Assembly: GCA_046598525.1 (NCBI GenBank)
Contig: JBKJIJ010000026.1
Location: forward strand, 1-32,253
DNA: 32,253 nt
From: Methylotenera_A sp046598525
GTDB taxonomy: Bacteria > Pseudomonadota > Gammaproteobacteria > Burkholderiales > Methylophilaceae
Reading direction: 5' to 3'
A program made the translations under genes and the position numbers. Position 1 is the stretch's first letter. Each line of letters opens with the position of its first letter. Below are positions 15,685 to 23,907 of this stretch, piece by piece. The notes below the pieces were generated by a model. It saw only the letters and a program-made list of their open reading frames with translations. It had not been told where the DNA came from and did not search any database.

Positions 15685-18630
15685 ATGGACGATATTAAAT
15701 ACACAGCAATGCCACATCAGCCGCACAATAGTGGCCGCAATAGTGACCACAGCCGCACTAGTTATGATGATCAGCTTGATTACGGTACGCCAGCCAGTGA
15801 CTCTGATGTGATGGTGACCTTAGAAATTGATGGCCGCCAAATTACCTTGCCAGACGGCACCAGCATTATGCGCGCCTCTATTTTGGCTGGTGTGAATGTG
15901 CCTAAATTATGTGCTACCGATTCACTAGAGCCGTTTGGCTCATGCCGGTTGTGCGTAGTCGAAATTGAAGGCCGCCGCGGCTACCCAGCCAGTTGTACTA
16001 CGCCAGTAGCGCCAGGCTTAAAAGTGCATACGCAAACATCCAAATTGGCGGATATTCGCCGCGGCACCATGGAATTGTATATTTCAGACCATCCTCTGGA
16101 TTGCCTGACTTGTGCCACAAATGGTGATTGTGAATTGCAAGATATGGCGGGCGCGGTAGGCTTACGCGAAGTACGGTATGGCTATGAAGGCGAAAATCAC
16201 CTTAAAGCGGAAAAAGATGAATCCAATCCTTATTTCACATTCGACCCAAGTAAATGCATTGTGTGCAGCCGTTGCGTGCGCGCTTGCGAAGAAACGCAAG
16301 GTACGTTTGCATTAACCATTTCTGGTCGCGGATTTGATTCAAAAGTAGCCTCAGGCATTGCAAACTTTAAAGATTCAGAATGCGTGTCTTGCGGTGCCTG
16401 CGTATCGGCTTGCCCAACTGCAACTTTAATCGAAAAAACCGTGATTCAAGCTGGCGTGCCAGAACATTCAGTCACCACTACTTGCGCTTATTGTGGCGTG
16501 GGTTGTAGCTTTAACGCCGAAATGAAAGGTGAAGAAGTCATTCGCATGACGCCGCACAAAAATGGCGGCGCCAATCATGGCCATTCTTGCGTAAAAGGAC
16601 GTTTTGCTTGGGGTTATGCCACCCATCAAGACCGTATCACCACGCCAATGATACGCAAAAGTATCAAAGATGAATGGCAAGTGGTGAGCTGGGATGAGGC
16701 GATTAACTATGCTGCCAGTGAGATTAAACGTATCTCTGCCAAGTATGGCAAGGAAAGCATGGGCGGCATTACTTCAAGCCGTTGTACCAACGAAGAAGTG
16801 TATGTCACGCAAAAACTGGTACGCGCGGTATTTGGCACAAATAACGTAGATACTTGCGCCCGCGTTTGCCATAGCCCAACTGGCTATGGCCTTAAACAAA
16901 CTATTGGCGAATCAGCTGGTACACAAACCTTTGATTCTGTGATGAAAAGTGATGTCATCATGATTATTGGCGCCAACCCGACAGATGGTCACCCAGTGTT
17001 TGCAAGTCAAATGAAGCGCCGTTTACGTGAAGGCGCAAAACTGATTATTGCCGATCCGCGTGAGATTGATTTGGTGGATAACTCACCGCATATTCGTGCC
17101 GATTACCATTTGAATTTACGCCCAAGCACTAACGTAGCCTTGATTTCTGCGCTGGCGCATGTGGTAGTAACCGAAGGCTTGGTGAAAGAAGATTTTGTGC
17201 GTGAGCGTTGTGAGTGGGATTCTTTTATAGTGTGGCGCGATTTTGTGGCTAAACCTGAGAATTCACCTGAAGCATTAGAAGAAATATTAGGCGTTAAAGC
17301 ACAAACCATGCGTGAAGCCGCGCGATTGTTTGCAACCGGTGGCAATGGCGCTATTTATTATGGCTTAGGCGTTACAGAGCACAGTCAAGGCTCAACGATG
17401 GTGATGGGCATTGCTAATTTGGCGATGGCAACTGGTAATGTGGGCCGTGAAGGCGTTGGTATTAACCCACTACGTGGTCAAAACAATGTGCAAGGCAGTT
17501 GCGATATGGGCAGCATGCCGCATGAATTCCCCGGTTACCGCCATGTGTCTGATGATGCCACGCGCGCACTGTTTGAAAGCGCTTGGGGCAGGCCATTAAG
17601 CAACGATCCGGGTTTGCGTATTCCCAATATGCTAGACCTTGCAGGCGAAGGAAAATTTAAAGCTTTATATTGCGTTGGCGAAGATATCGCGCAATCGGAT
17701 CCTAATACTCAACATGTCACACACGCCCTAGAAAGTATGGAATGCGTGATTGTGCAAGATTTGTTCTTAAACGAAACCGCCATGTACGCGCATGTGTTTT
17801 TCCCCGGTGCGTCATTCTTAGAAAAAAGCGGCACATTTACCAATGCAGAAAGAAGAATATCACCTGTGCGCCGTGTGATGTCGCCCAAAAATGGTCATGG
17901 TGAACGTGGCTTAGAAGATTGGGAAATCACGGCTAAATTATCTGCCGCACTTGGCTATGATATGCAATACAAGCACGCCAGTGAGATCATGGATGAAATA
18001 GCCGCCTTAACGCCGACCTTTAAAGGTGTGAGTTTTGCTAAATTAGATGAGCTTGGTAGCATTCAATGGCCATGCGATGATGAAAATCCTGAAGGCACGC
18101 CAACCATGCATATTGATGCGTTTGTGCGCGGCAAGGGCAAATTCTTTATCACCCAATATGTGCCGACTACTGAAAAAGTGAATGCTAAATTCCCGCTAAT
18201 ACTCACCACAGGCCGTATTCTAAGCCAGTACAACGTAGGCGCCCAAACTCGCCGCACGCTGAATAACGCTTGGCATGCAGAAGATATTGTAGAAATTCAT
18301 CCGCATGATGCCGAAGAGCGTGGCATTAAGGAAGGTGATTGGGTGGGCATTGCCAGTCGCGCGGGTGAAACGGTTTTACGTGCAACCTTGACTGAGCGCG
18401 TGCAAGCTGGGGTGATTTACACCACGTTCCATCATCCAGAATCTGGTGCCAATGTGATTACAACAGACAATAGCGATTGGGCCACCAACTGCCCAGAGTT
18501 TAAAGTAACAGCAGTGCAGGTCACGCGCGTTAATCAATTATCCGATTGGCAAAAAGATTACAAAACCTTTAGTGAAGCGCAGATTGCGTTTACCGGCAAA
18601 AAATCGGCTAAAACCAAGCAGCCTGCTTAA
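15685..18630 (+). CDS. fdsA: NAD-dependent formate dehydrogenase alpha subunit FdsA
   Basis: A 981-residue catalytic subunit that oxidises formate to CO2 at a bis-MGD molybdenum site. Iron-sulfur ligands are visible in order: 2Fe-2S (Cys76, 87, 90, 104); His136, Cys140, 143, 149; two ferredoxin-type 4Fe-4S sites (Cys191, 194, 197, 201 and 233, 236, 239, 243); and the FDH cluster (Cys267, 270, 274, 302). The likely molybdenum ligand is Cys395, followed by His396, in CARVCHSPTGYGL. It is a cysteine, not selenocysteine. The C-terminal molybdopterin-binding domain begins near LILTTGRILSQYN. The first 40 residues are polar, rich in His, Ser and Asn, and include YGTPA. GGAG lies 6 bp before the ATG. 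It sits 24 bp after fdsB. Confidence 0.96.
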   Translation: MDDIKYTAMPHQPHNSGRNSDHSRTSYDDQLDYGTPASDSDVMVTLEIDGRQITLPDGTSIMRASILAGVNVPKLCATDSLEPFGSCRLCVVEIEGRRGYPASCTTPVAPGLKVHTQTSKLADIRRGTMELYISDHPLDCLTCATNGDCELQDMAGAVGLREVRYGYEGENHLKAEKDESNPYFTFDPSKCIVCSRCVRACEETQGTFALTISGRGFDSKVASGIANFKDSECVSCGACVSACPTATLIEKTVIQAGVPEHSVTTTCAYCGVGCSFNAEMKGEEVIRMTPHKNGGANHGHSCVKGRFAWGYATHQDRITTPMIRKSIKDEWQVVSWDEAINYAASEIKRISAKYGKESMGGITSSRCTNEEVYVTQKLVRAVFGTNNVDTCARVCHSPTGYGLKQTIGESAGTQTFDSVMKSDVIMIIGANPTDGHPVFASQMKRRLREGAKLIIADPREIDLVDNSPHIRADYHLNLRPSTNVALISALAHVVVTEGLVKEDFVRERCEWDSFIVWRDFVAKPENSPEALEEILGVKAQTMREAARLFATGGNGAIYYGLGVTEHSQGSTMVMGIANLAMATGNVGREGVGINPLRGQNNVQGSCDMGSMPHEFPGYRHVSDDATRALFESAWGRPLSNDPGLRIPNMLDLAGEGKFKALYCVGEDIAQSDPNTQHVTHALESMECVIVQDLFLNETAMYAHVFFPGASFLEKSGTFTNAERRISPVRRVMSPKNGHGERGLEDWEITAKLSAALGYDMQYKHASEIMDEIAALTPTFKGVSFAKLDELGSIQWPCDDENPEGTPTMHIDAFVRGKGKFFITQYVPTTEKVNAKFPLILTTGRILSQYNVGAQTRRTLNNAWHAEDIVEIHPHDAEERGIKEGDWVGIASRAGETVLRATLTERVQAGVIYTTFHHPESGANVITTDNSDWATNCPEFKVTAVQVTRVNQLSDWQKDYKTFSEAQIAFTGKKSAKTKQPA

Positions 18631-18649
18631 TAGCTAAACAAGTCATATT

Positions 18650-19507
18650 TTGTCTGAGCAATTGGTTTTAACGGATTCACTATTTTCGATTGATGCGCCG
18701 CTGACAGAAGTGAATGTCTCGCGCTGGCGAAATGGTGAGCTGGCCGCTGTACAAGATAAAGTGGCAGAAGAAGTGCCGATTGCTTTTGTTTTTAACGGCG
18801 TATCGCATGCGGTAATGTTGGCTACGCCACTGGATTTAGAAGATTTTGCGCTGGGTTTTTCGCTATCAGAAGGTATTTTGCGCGACAAAAGTGATTTATA
18901 CGATATTGAAGTGGTAAAGCAAGCGCAGGGCATTGAGTTGCGTTTAGAAATAGCGTCAGAGTGTTTTGCTAAGCTGAAAGAACGGCGCCGAAATTTGGTT
19001 GGACGTACAGGCTGTGGCATTTGTGGGGCTGAAAGCTTAGAGCAAGCTTTGCGATTGCCGCAAATGAATAATCCCAATAAAAACGATTGTTCTAAACCAT
19101 TATCTGCCAACCATATTCAAGCCGCTTTCCATGCGATTCAAAACAAACAGGTTTTGCAGCAAGCCACTGGCGCAACGCATGCTTGTGCGTGGGTGAATGC
19201 GCAAGGTGAGCCTGTATTAGTGCGTGAAGATGTGGGAAGGCATAATGCAATGGATAAATTGATTGGTGCCCTAGCTAGGCAAGAAAAAGAGCCTAATCAA
19301 CATGACGGTTTTGTGTTAACTTCAAGCCGCGCCAGTGTTGAGATGGTGCAAAAAGTAGCAATAGCCGGGATTCAAATATTGGCGGCTATTTCTGCGCCTA
19401 CTGGCTTGGCGATTCGCGTTGCTGAAATGTATGGTGTGACTTTAATTGGCTTTCTGCGCGATCAACAATTTGTCATTTATACGCATCAACATCGGGTAAA
19501 ATTTTAG
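18650..19507 (+). CDS. fdhD: Formate dehydrogenase sulfurtransferase FdhD (FdsC)
   Basis: A 285-residue FdhD-family protein, called FdsC in the fdsGBACD operons. It carries sulfur from a cysteine desulfurase to the bis-MGD cofactor, which formate dehydrogenase needs for activity. The redox pair lies in RTGCGICG (Cys122 and Cys125). GRHNAMDKLIG and TSSRASVEMVQK are conserved blocks. It starts 19 bp after the fdsA stop with TTG at 18650. No in-frame ATG is available before the conserved region, and no clear ribosome site is seen, so low translation or coupling to fdsA is likely. Confidence 0.92.
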   Translation: MSEQLVLTDSLFSIDAPLTEVNVSRWRNGELAAVQDKVAEEVPIAFVFNGVSHAVMLATPLDLEDFALGFSLSEGILRDKSDLYDIEVVKQAQGIELRLEIASECFAKLKERRRNLVGRTGCGICGAESLEQALRLPQMNNPNKNDCSKPLSANHIQAAFHAIQNKQVLQQATGATHACAWVNAQGEPVLVREDVGRHNAMDKLIGALARQEKEPNQHDGFVLTSSRASVEMVQKVAIAGIQILAAISAPTGLAIRVAEMYGVTLIGFLRDQQFVIYTHQHRVKF

Positions 19508-19565
19508 TCTTGGTTTTGGTTTTAAATGTTGGATTTTTAGGTTTAATTTTTTAAAGTTTATACGC

Positions 19566-19790
19566 ATGCAAACAGAACAGTTAATCAAAATGGCCAATCA
19601 AATTGGTGACTTTTACGAATCGTATCCAGATGAAAATCAAGTTAAACAGGATATTGCAGGGCATTTAAACAAATTTTGGGCGTTAAAAATGCGCCAACAA
19701 TTGGCGCAACATGTAAAAAATACCAATGGTGAAGGGCTGCATTCTAAAGTAGCGGCTGCTATTGCTAGCAGCCATTTAGAAATCCAATAA
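19566..19790 (+). CDS. fdsD: Formate dehydrogenase delta subunit FdsD
   Basis: A 74-residue small protein that fits the FdsD family in length and in the pattern IGDFYESYPD ... QDIAGHLNKFWALKMRQQL. FdsD is required for an active complex in related bacteria and is thought to help cofactor insertion together with FdsC. It ends the operon, 58 bp after fdhD. An 8-bp perfect hairpin (19754-19761 with 19766-19773) lies within its last codons, just before the terminal repeat. Confidence 0.88.
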   Translation: MQTEQLIKMANQIGDFYESYPDENQVKQDIAGHLNKFWALKMRQQLAQHVKNTNGEGLHSKVAAAIASSHLEIQ

Positions 19791-19817
19791 GCCAATAAGC
19801 CAATAATCTTATTGGAT
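19782..19817. terminator. Repeat-built hairpin between fdsD and the glycosyltransferase
   Basis: ATCCAATAAG (19782-19791) pairs perfectly with CTTATTGGAT (19808-19817). Within it, CCAATAAG, CCAATAAG and CCAATAAT stand in tandem (19784-19807), followed directly by the inverse CTTATTGG. The stem starts inside the last codons of fdsD. There is no good T tract on either strand, so termination may be weak; it lies between convergent genes. Confidence 0.5.
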
Positions 19818-19834
19818 ATGGCTTTTGAATAAAC

Positions 19835-21487
19835 TTAAGAAACGCGCTGAAACAAACTAAAGCTTTCGCGCCGTTCATTTAAGCGTTTGCCGTTCCAAAT
19901 CAATTTCCAATCTGGCCCAGGCTCTACTGTTTCTCTGCTTTTTTCGTTTTGAATCAAATATAAATCGCAATTCATATTTTGTTCAGTTTCAAAGGCTAAC
20001 GTTTTTACATCAGCATAATAGTGCAGCAAATCGCGTTGCGCTTCACCCAAATGATTACTGGTGATGCATGCATACTGTTTTGGAAGCGCGCTTTTAAATT
20101 GCGTAAATACAGCGCCGTAACTGCGCGCTGAATCAATCATTGGCAGCCATAAAGTCATTAGCAATGTCCAAACGCAAGTCATGCCAATGGCCCAATTGGT
20201 GGTGCTAGAGCGATTAGAGTGTTGTGAGCGGAATATGGCGAAAAGCCAAATTAAGCTAACGGCAATTGCTAAAATAACGGCAATAAAATTGAAATTTAGC
20301 TGCGTCATGCCAGATAAAAAAGTCAGGCGCTCTTTTACTTTTATTGGATTACCCGTCATCATCGCAACCCAACCTAGCCAAATAAGGCCACTCATTAAGC
20401 CAAATAAAATAAGGCCAAACCAATTTAGCGCGCCAGCTGTGCCGCGTTTTAAGGTTTCAATACTGCCGCCTGCCATTGCTGTTAGCGGTATCAATAAAGG
20501 TAATGCAAATATCTCTTTGCGTTCTGCGCCAAAGCCAATCAAAACCAAAGCGACAACGCTAAACGTGATGATTAACTGAAATTTAGGTTTACTCAATAAT
20601 TGCGCGCGATAACGCCAGAAACCCCAAATGGCCAAAGGCAATGCAGGCCATGCATACCAAACTAAGGTTTTTAAAAAATACAGATGATAAGCCTGCTGAA
20701 ATTGAGTAAGGGATTGTAACCACCAGTCATTAAATAGTTCAGGCTGAAAAATCGAGCATAAAATCGGCCAAATGAGCAAAAATGGGCTGGCAACTACTAT
20801 CGATAATGCCATAAATTGTAGGTAACTTTTGCGGCGCCAATAGGCAAATAAGCACGGTAAAACTATGCAAGTAGTTACTAAAATGCTGATAGGCAACAAT
20901 CCAGTGGATAAAAAACTCACAGCAAGACCTAAGCCTAGCAGGATACTGGCGCGATAAGGCCGCCTTTTGCTTAAGGCTAGCGCATAAAATCCAGCGGCTA
21001 ATCCTGGCAAGCTGGCAACAGCCGGCGTTAATGTATGCGCGCTAACAATTAAGCCTAGCGTGCCCATTAAAACAAAAGTAGTTTGGCGGCCGGCGCCTTT
21101 GCCCCACAGCTCGCGGCCTGTCATGCCTACCATCAAAAACGTAATCAGCATCCATAAGCCAGTGGCAATGCGTGCGCCATCGTGTAAAGGTAAAATGGGT
21201 TGAAAAGCTTTTCCTACAGCCGCAGCGCTTAAGTAAAAAAGTGGCGGGTTGGTAATCTTGCCAGAGCCAGCCGATTTGGGGGTTAAGTAATCGCCGTCAT
21301 CTAAAACGGTTTTAATCACGCTAATGCTATGCGATTCAAGCGGTTTCCACGGGGCATGGCCAATTAAGCCCATTAATAGCCATACCGCACACAATATTAA
21401 TAATAGATGCGTTTTGGCACGCTCACCCACGCGCGCGCGCGGGGTAGACATATTGCCTTGCCAATCGTGATCTAAATCAAAGCGCAT
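19835..21487 (-). CDS. GT-C fold (family 39-like) membrane glycosyltransferase
   Basis: A 550-residue protein with about a dozen hydrophobic segments and a C-terminal soluble part of about 100 residues. Near residue 50, HAPWKPLESHSISV is followed by DGDYLTPKSAGSGKITNPPLFY. This resembles the first periplasmic loop of ArnT/PMT-type transferases, where an acidic residue acts on a lipid-linked sugar donor. Here the acidic residues are Glu after PL and the Asp-Asp-Gly-Asp run. It probably moves a sugar from a polyprenyl carrier to a periplasmic acceptor, which the sequence does not reveal. It stands alone between the fdsD hairpin and the rpmE terminator. Confidence 0.75.
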   Translation of the reverse strand: MRFDLDHDWQGNMSTPRARVGERAKTHLLLILCAVWLLMGLIGHAPWKPLESHSISVIKTVLDDGDYLTPKSAGSGKITNPPLFYLSAAAVGKAFQPILPLHDGARIATGLWMLITFLMVGMTGRELWGKGAGRQTTFVLMGTLGLIVSAHTLTPAVASLPGLAAGFYALALSKRRPYRASILLGLGLAVSFLSTGLLPISILVTTCIVLPCLFAYWRRKSYLQFMALSIVVASPFLLIWPILCSIFQPELFNDWWLQSLTQFQQAYHLYFLKTLVWYAWPALPLAIWGFWRYRAQLLSKPKFQLIITFSVVALVLIGFGAERKEIFALPLLIPLTAMAGGSIETLKRGTAGALNWFGLILFGLMSGLIWLGWVAMMTGNPIKVKERLTFLSGMTQLNFNFIAVILAIAVSLIWLFAIFRSQHSNRSSTTNWAIGMTCVWTLLMTLWLPMIDSARSYGAVFTQFKSALPKQYACITSNHLGEAQRDLLHYYADVKTLAFETEQNMNCDLYLIQNEKSRETVEPGPDWKLIWNGKRLNERRESFSLFQRVS

Positions 21488-21526
21488 GGTTTATAAATAA
21501 GTGCCTAAGTTTGATAAGTGATTTTA

Positions 21527-21541
21527 TCACTGCTATTTTGT
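21527..21541. promoter_or_regulatory. Palindrome before the glycosyltransferase gene
   Basis: AGTGAT-N3-ATCACT, 39 bp upstream of the glycosyltransferase ATG. It covers a possible minus-strand -10 element. A candidate operator only. Confidence 0.3.
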
Positions 21542-21606
21542 GTGCTAATAATTTTTGCGTAGATTTCGTTAAAGAAAAATACGTATACAAAGTGATTCAA
21601 GCCAAT

Positions 21607-21633
21607 AAAAAAGGCAGCTAAGCTGCCTTTTTT
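21607..21633 (-). terminator. Terminator after rpmE
   Basis: A perfect 13-bp inverted repeat with a single central base, GC-rich at the tip and flanked by A and T runs. It lies 19 bp beyond the rpmE stop and could work on both strands. Confidence 0.92.
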
Positions 21634-21652
21634 GCAAAACACGGGCAAACAA

Positions 21653-21853
21653 TTACATGCCGTATTTTTGTTTGAATTTCTCAACACGACCAGCCGTGTC
21701 TAATATTTTTTGTTTGCCTGTATAAAATGGGTGGCATTGTGAACACACCTCAATACTCATGTCACGACCATGCGTAGAGCGTGTTTTAAATTTGCTACCA
21801 CAGCTACAAGTAACGTTGATTTCTGGGTAGTTTGGATGTGTATCAGCTTTCAT
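21653..21853 (-). CDS. rpmE: 50S ribosomal protein L31 (zinc-binding type)
   Basis: A 66-residue ribosomal protein L31 with four zinc-ligand cysteines, Cys16 and Cys18 in CSC and Cys37 and Cys40 in CSQC, then HPFYTGKQK. It is thus the zinc-containing form rather than the zinc-free RpmE2. The frame is open further upstream, but the ATG at 21853 gives the family length, has a GAGAG site close by and lies downstream of a good promoter. Confidence 0.95.
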   Translation of the reverse strand: MKADTHPNYPEINVTCSCGSKFKTRSTHGRDMSIEVCSQCHPFYTGKQKILDTAGRVEKFKQKYGM

Positions 21854-21893
21854 GCTTTTCTCTCTAAATTTAAGCAGTTGCAGTAAGCCGCGT

Positions 21894-21922
21894 ATTATCG
21901 GCCAAAAAGTTACCTTTGGCAA
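21894..21922 (-). promoter_or_regulatory. Sigma-70 promoter for rpmE
   Basis: On the minus strand TTGCCA (21922-21917), 17-bp spacer, GATAAT (21899-21894). The start would be near 21887, about 34 bp before the rpmE ATG. Confidence 0.7.
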
Positions 21923-21948
21923 GTTGAATGTTTAAATATGGCTTTGTT

Positions 21949-23208
21949 TTAACCTCGGCGCATACTGTCAAAAAAGTCGGCGTTGTTTTTGGTCGCTTTG
22001 ATTTTGTCTAACAAGAATTCCATTGCATCCAAATCGTCCATTGGGTAAAGCAATTTGCGTAATACCCAAATTTTCTGCAATACATCTTTTTCAATCAGCA
22101 ATTCTTCTTTACGCGTGCCCGATTTGTTCACGTTAATCGCAGGGTACAGGCGTTTTTCAGCCATTTTACGGTCAAGATGGATTTCCATATTGCCAGTACC
22201 TTTAAACTCTTCATAAATCACATCATCCATGCGCGAGCCAGTATCGACAAGGGCGGTAGCGATAATGGTAAGTGAGCCGCCTTCTTCAATATTACGTGCC
22301 GCACCAAAAAAGCGTTTAGGGCGTTGCAGCGCGTTGGCATCCACACCGCCTGTTAATACTTTGCCAGATGATGGAATCACTGTGTTGTATGCTCTGGCCA
22401 ATCGTGTAATCGAATCCAGCAAAATCACCACATCTTTTTTATGCTCAACCAAACGTTTGGCTTTTTCTAATACCATTTCAGCCACTTGCACATGGCGCGT
22501 TGCCGGCTCATCAAAGGTAGAAGCAACTACTTCACCTTTTACTGAGCGCGTCATTTCGGTTACTTCTTCTGGGCGCTCATCAATTAGCAATACAATTAAA
22601 ATCACATCAGGATGATTGGCCGTAATCGCGTGTGCAATATTTTGCATCATCACTGTTTTACCGCTTTTGGGGCTAGCTACTAACAAACCGCGCTGGCCGC
22701 GGCCAATTGGCGCAATCATATCAATCACGCGGCTAGTGATATTTTCTTCACCGCGAATTTCGCGTTCTAATGTTAGTGGGATAGTTGGGAAAAGCGGTGT
22801 TAAGTTTTCAAACAGAATTTTATGCTTGGTGTTTTCTGGCGCTTCACCGTTTACTTGGTCAACTTTTACTAAGGCAAAATAACGTTCGCCATCTTTTGGG
22901 GTGCGAATTTCGCCTTGAATGCTATCGCCGGTGTGTAAATTAAAGCGTCTAATTTGCGATGGCGACACATAAATATCGTCGGGCCCAGCTAAATAAGAGG
23001 TGTCAGGCGAGCGTAAAAATCCAAATCCATCTTGCAACACTTCTAAAGTACCGTCACCAAAAATACTGTCACCTTTTTTTGCTTTGTTTTTCAGAATGGC
23101 AAAAATTAAATCTTGCTTGCGCATACGGCTAGCATTTTCAATTTCGTTGGTTAATGCCATTTCAACTAATTCGGTAACGGGCAGGTGTTTTAGGTCAGAT
23201 AAATGCAT
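21949..23208 (-). CDS. rho: Transcription termination factor Rho
   Basis: A 419-residue RNA-dependent hexameric helicase, the same length as E. coli Rho. The N-terminal RNA-binding fold holds GDGTLEVLQDGFGFLRS. The ATPase core has the P-loop ASPKSGKT near residue 182, the Walker B region VVILLDSITRLARAYN and the secondary RNA-binding loop around SGKVLTGGVD. There is no acidic or glycine-rich insert of the kind seen in Actinobacteria. It is downstream of trxA on the same strand but separated by a strong inverted repeat, so it probably has its own promoter. Confidence 0.97.
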   Translation of the reverse strand: MHLSDLKHLPVTELVEMALTNEIENASRMRKQDLIFAILKNKAKKGDSIFGDGTLEVLQDGFGFLRSPDTSYLAGPDDIYVSPSQIRRFNLHTGDSIQGEIRTPKDGERYFALVKVDQVNGEAPENTKHKILFENLTPLFPTIPLTLEREIRGEENITSRVIDMIAPIGRGQRGLLVASPKSGKTVMMQNIAHAITANHPDVILIVLLIDERPEEVTEMTRSVKGEVVASTFDEPATRHVQVAEMVLEKAKRLVEHKKDVVILLDSITRLARAYNTVIPSSGKVLTGGVDANALQRPKRFFGAARNIEEGGSLTIIATALVDTGSRMDDVIYEEFKGTGNMEIHLDRKMAEKRLYPAINVNKSGTRKEELLIEKDVLQKIWVLRKLLYPMDDLDAMEFLLDKIKATKNNADFFDSMRRG

Positions 23209-23273
23209 GAGAGAACTCTCTAGAAGGGGCTAACTATAGGATAGTTTTAAGGGATAGTGTGTGGTGTAAGTGT

Positions 23274-23313
23274 TAAAAATGTCTAGTTTCTGATTGGCTT
23301 GTAGAAACTAGAC
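23274..23313 (-). terminator. Terminator between trxA and rho
   Basis: A perfect 11-bp inverted repeat, GTCTAGTTTCT (23281-23291) with AGAAACTAGAC (23303-23313). On the minus strand it is followed by ATTTTT, 25 bp past the trxA stop. Confidence 0.8.
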
Positions 23314-23337
23314 GCAGTTCTTGCAAAAGTTAATAAT

Positions 23338-23664
23338 TTAAATATTACTATCGATAAAAGCCGTTAATTGTGATTTTGATAACGCACCCACTTTAGTCGC
23401 TTCAACGTTGCCATTTTTAAACAGCATTAGAGTTGGAATGCCACGAATGCCATATTTGGGCGGCGTTTGTTGGTTGTCATCAATATTCAACTTGGCTACT
23501 TTTAGGCGGCCAGCATATTCTTTGCTGATGTCATCCAAAATAGGTGCAATCATTTTGCAAGGACCACACCATTCTGCCCAGTAATCCACTAAAACGGGAA
23601 GGGAAGATTGCAATACTTCTTGCTCAAAAGCAGCATCGCTTAAATGGGTAATGTGTTCGCTCAT
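23338..23664 (-). CDS. trxA: Thioredoxin 1
   Basis: A 108-residue cytoplasmic thioredoxin with the active site WAEWCGPCK and the conserved cis-proline in GIRGIPTLMLF. Length and motifs fit TrxA, the general protein disulfide reductase. AGGT lies 5 bp before the ATG. The trxA-rho order is common in proteobacteria. Confidence 0.96.
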   Translation of the reverse strand: MSEHITHLSDAAFEQEVLQSSLPVLVDYWAEWCGPCKMIAPILDDISKEYAGRLKVAKLNIDDNQQTPPKYGIRGIPTLMLFKNGNVEATKVGALSKSQLTAFIDSNI

Positions 23665-23709
23665 GTTGACCTCGGTGTAGAAATTTGACTGATGACTGAA
23701 TAAATGTAC

Positions 23710-23724
23710 GATAACCTAGTTATC
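23710..23724. promoter_or_regulatory. Palindrome before trxA
   Basis: GATAAC-N3-GTTATC, perfect 6-bp arms, 45 bp upstream of the trxA start. Its place fits an operator. The regulator is unknown. Confidence 0.35.
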
Positions 23725-23907
23725 TATAATTAAGCGAGATTTTAGAGTTATATTTGTGCATTAAATAGCGTCATTTGACGTATTTTCAAGTAATTTACAA
23801 ATATATGGTTAAACTCAAATCGGTAATATCGATTAAGACATTCTCAGAAGTAATTCACTTTTACATACTTTTACATATTTAATCGTAGTATAACAACATC
23901 AAATGAC

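Noticed and set aside
18643..19110. A 155-codon minus-strand frame
   Set aside because: It lies fully opposite fdhD, which has all conserved motifs.
19784..19807. Three tandem 8-bp units as a CRISPR or integration site
   Set aside because: The units are adjacent without spacers and no cas, integrase or transposase gene is present.
21854..21922. Longer N-terminus for L31
   Set aside because: It would pass through the rpmE promoter -10 and -35 boxes and exceed the normal 66-70 residues.
23769..23780. CGTCA-TT-TGACG palindrome between the PilZ-like gene and trxA
   Set aside because: Short, with a two-base centre and no T run; could be chance in AT-rich DNA.
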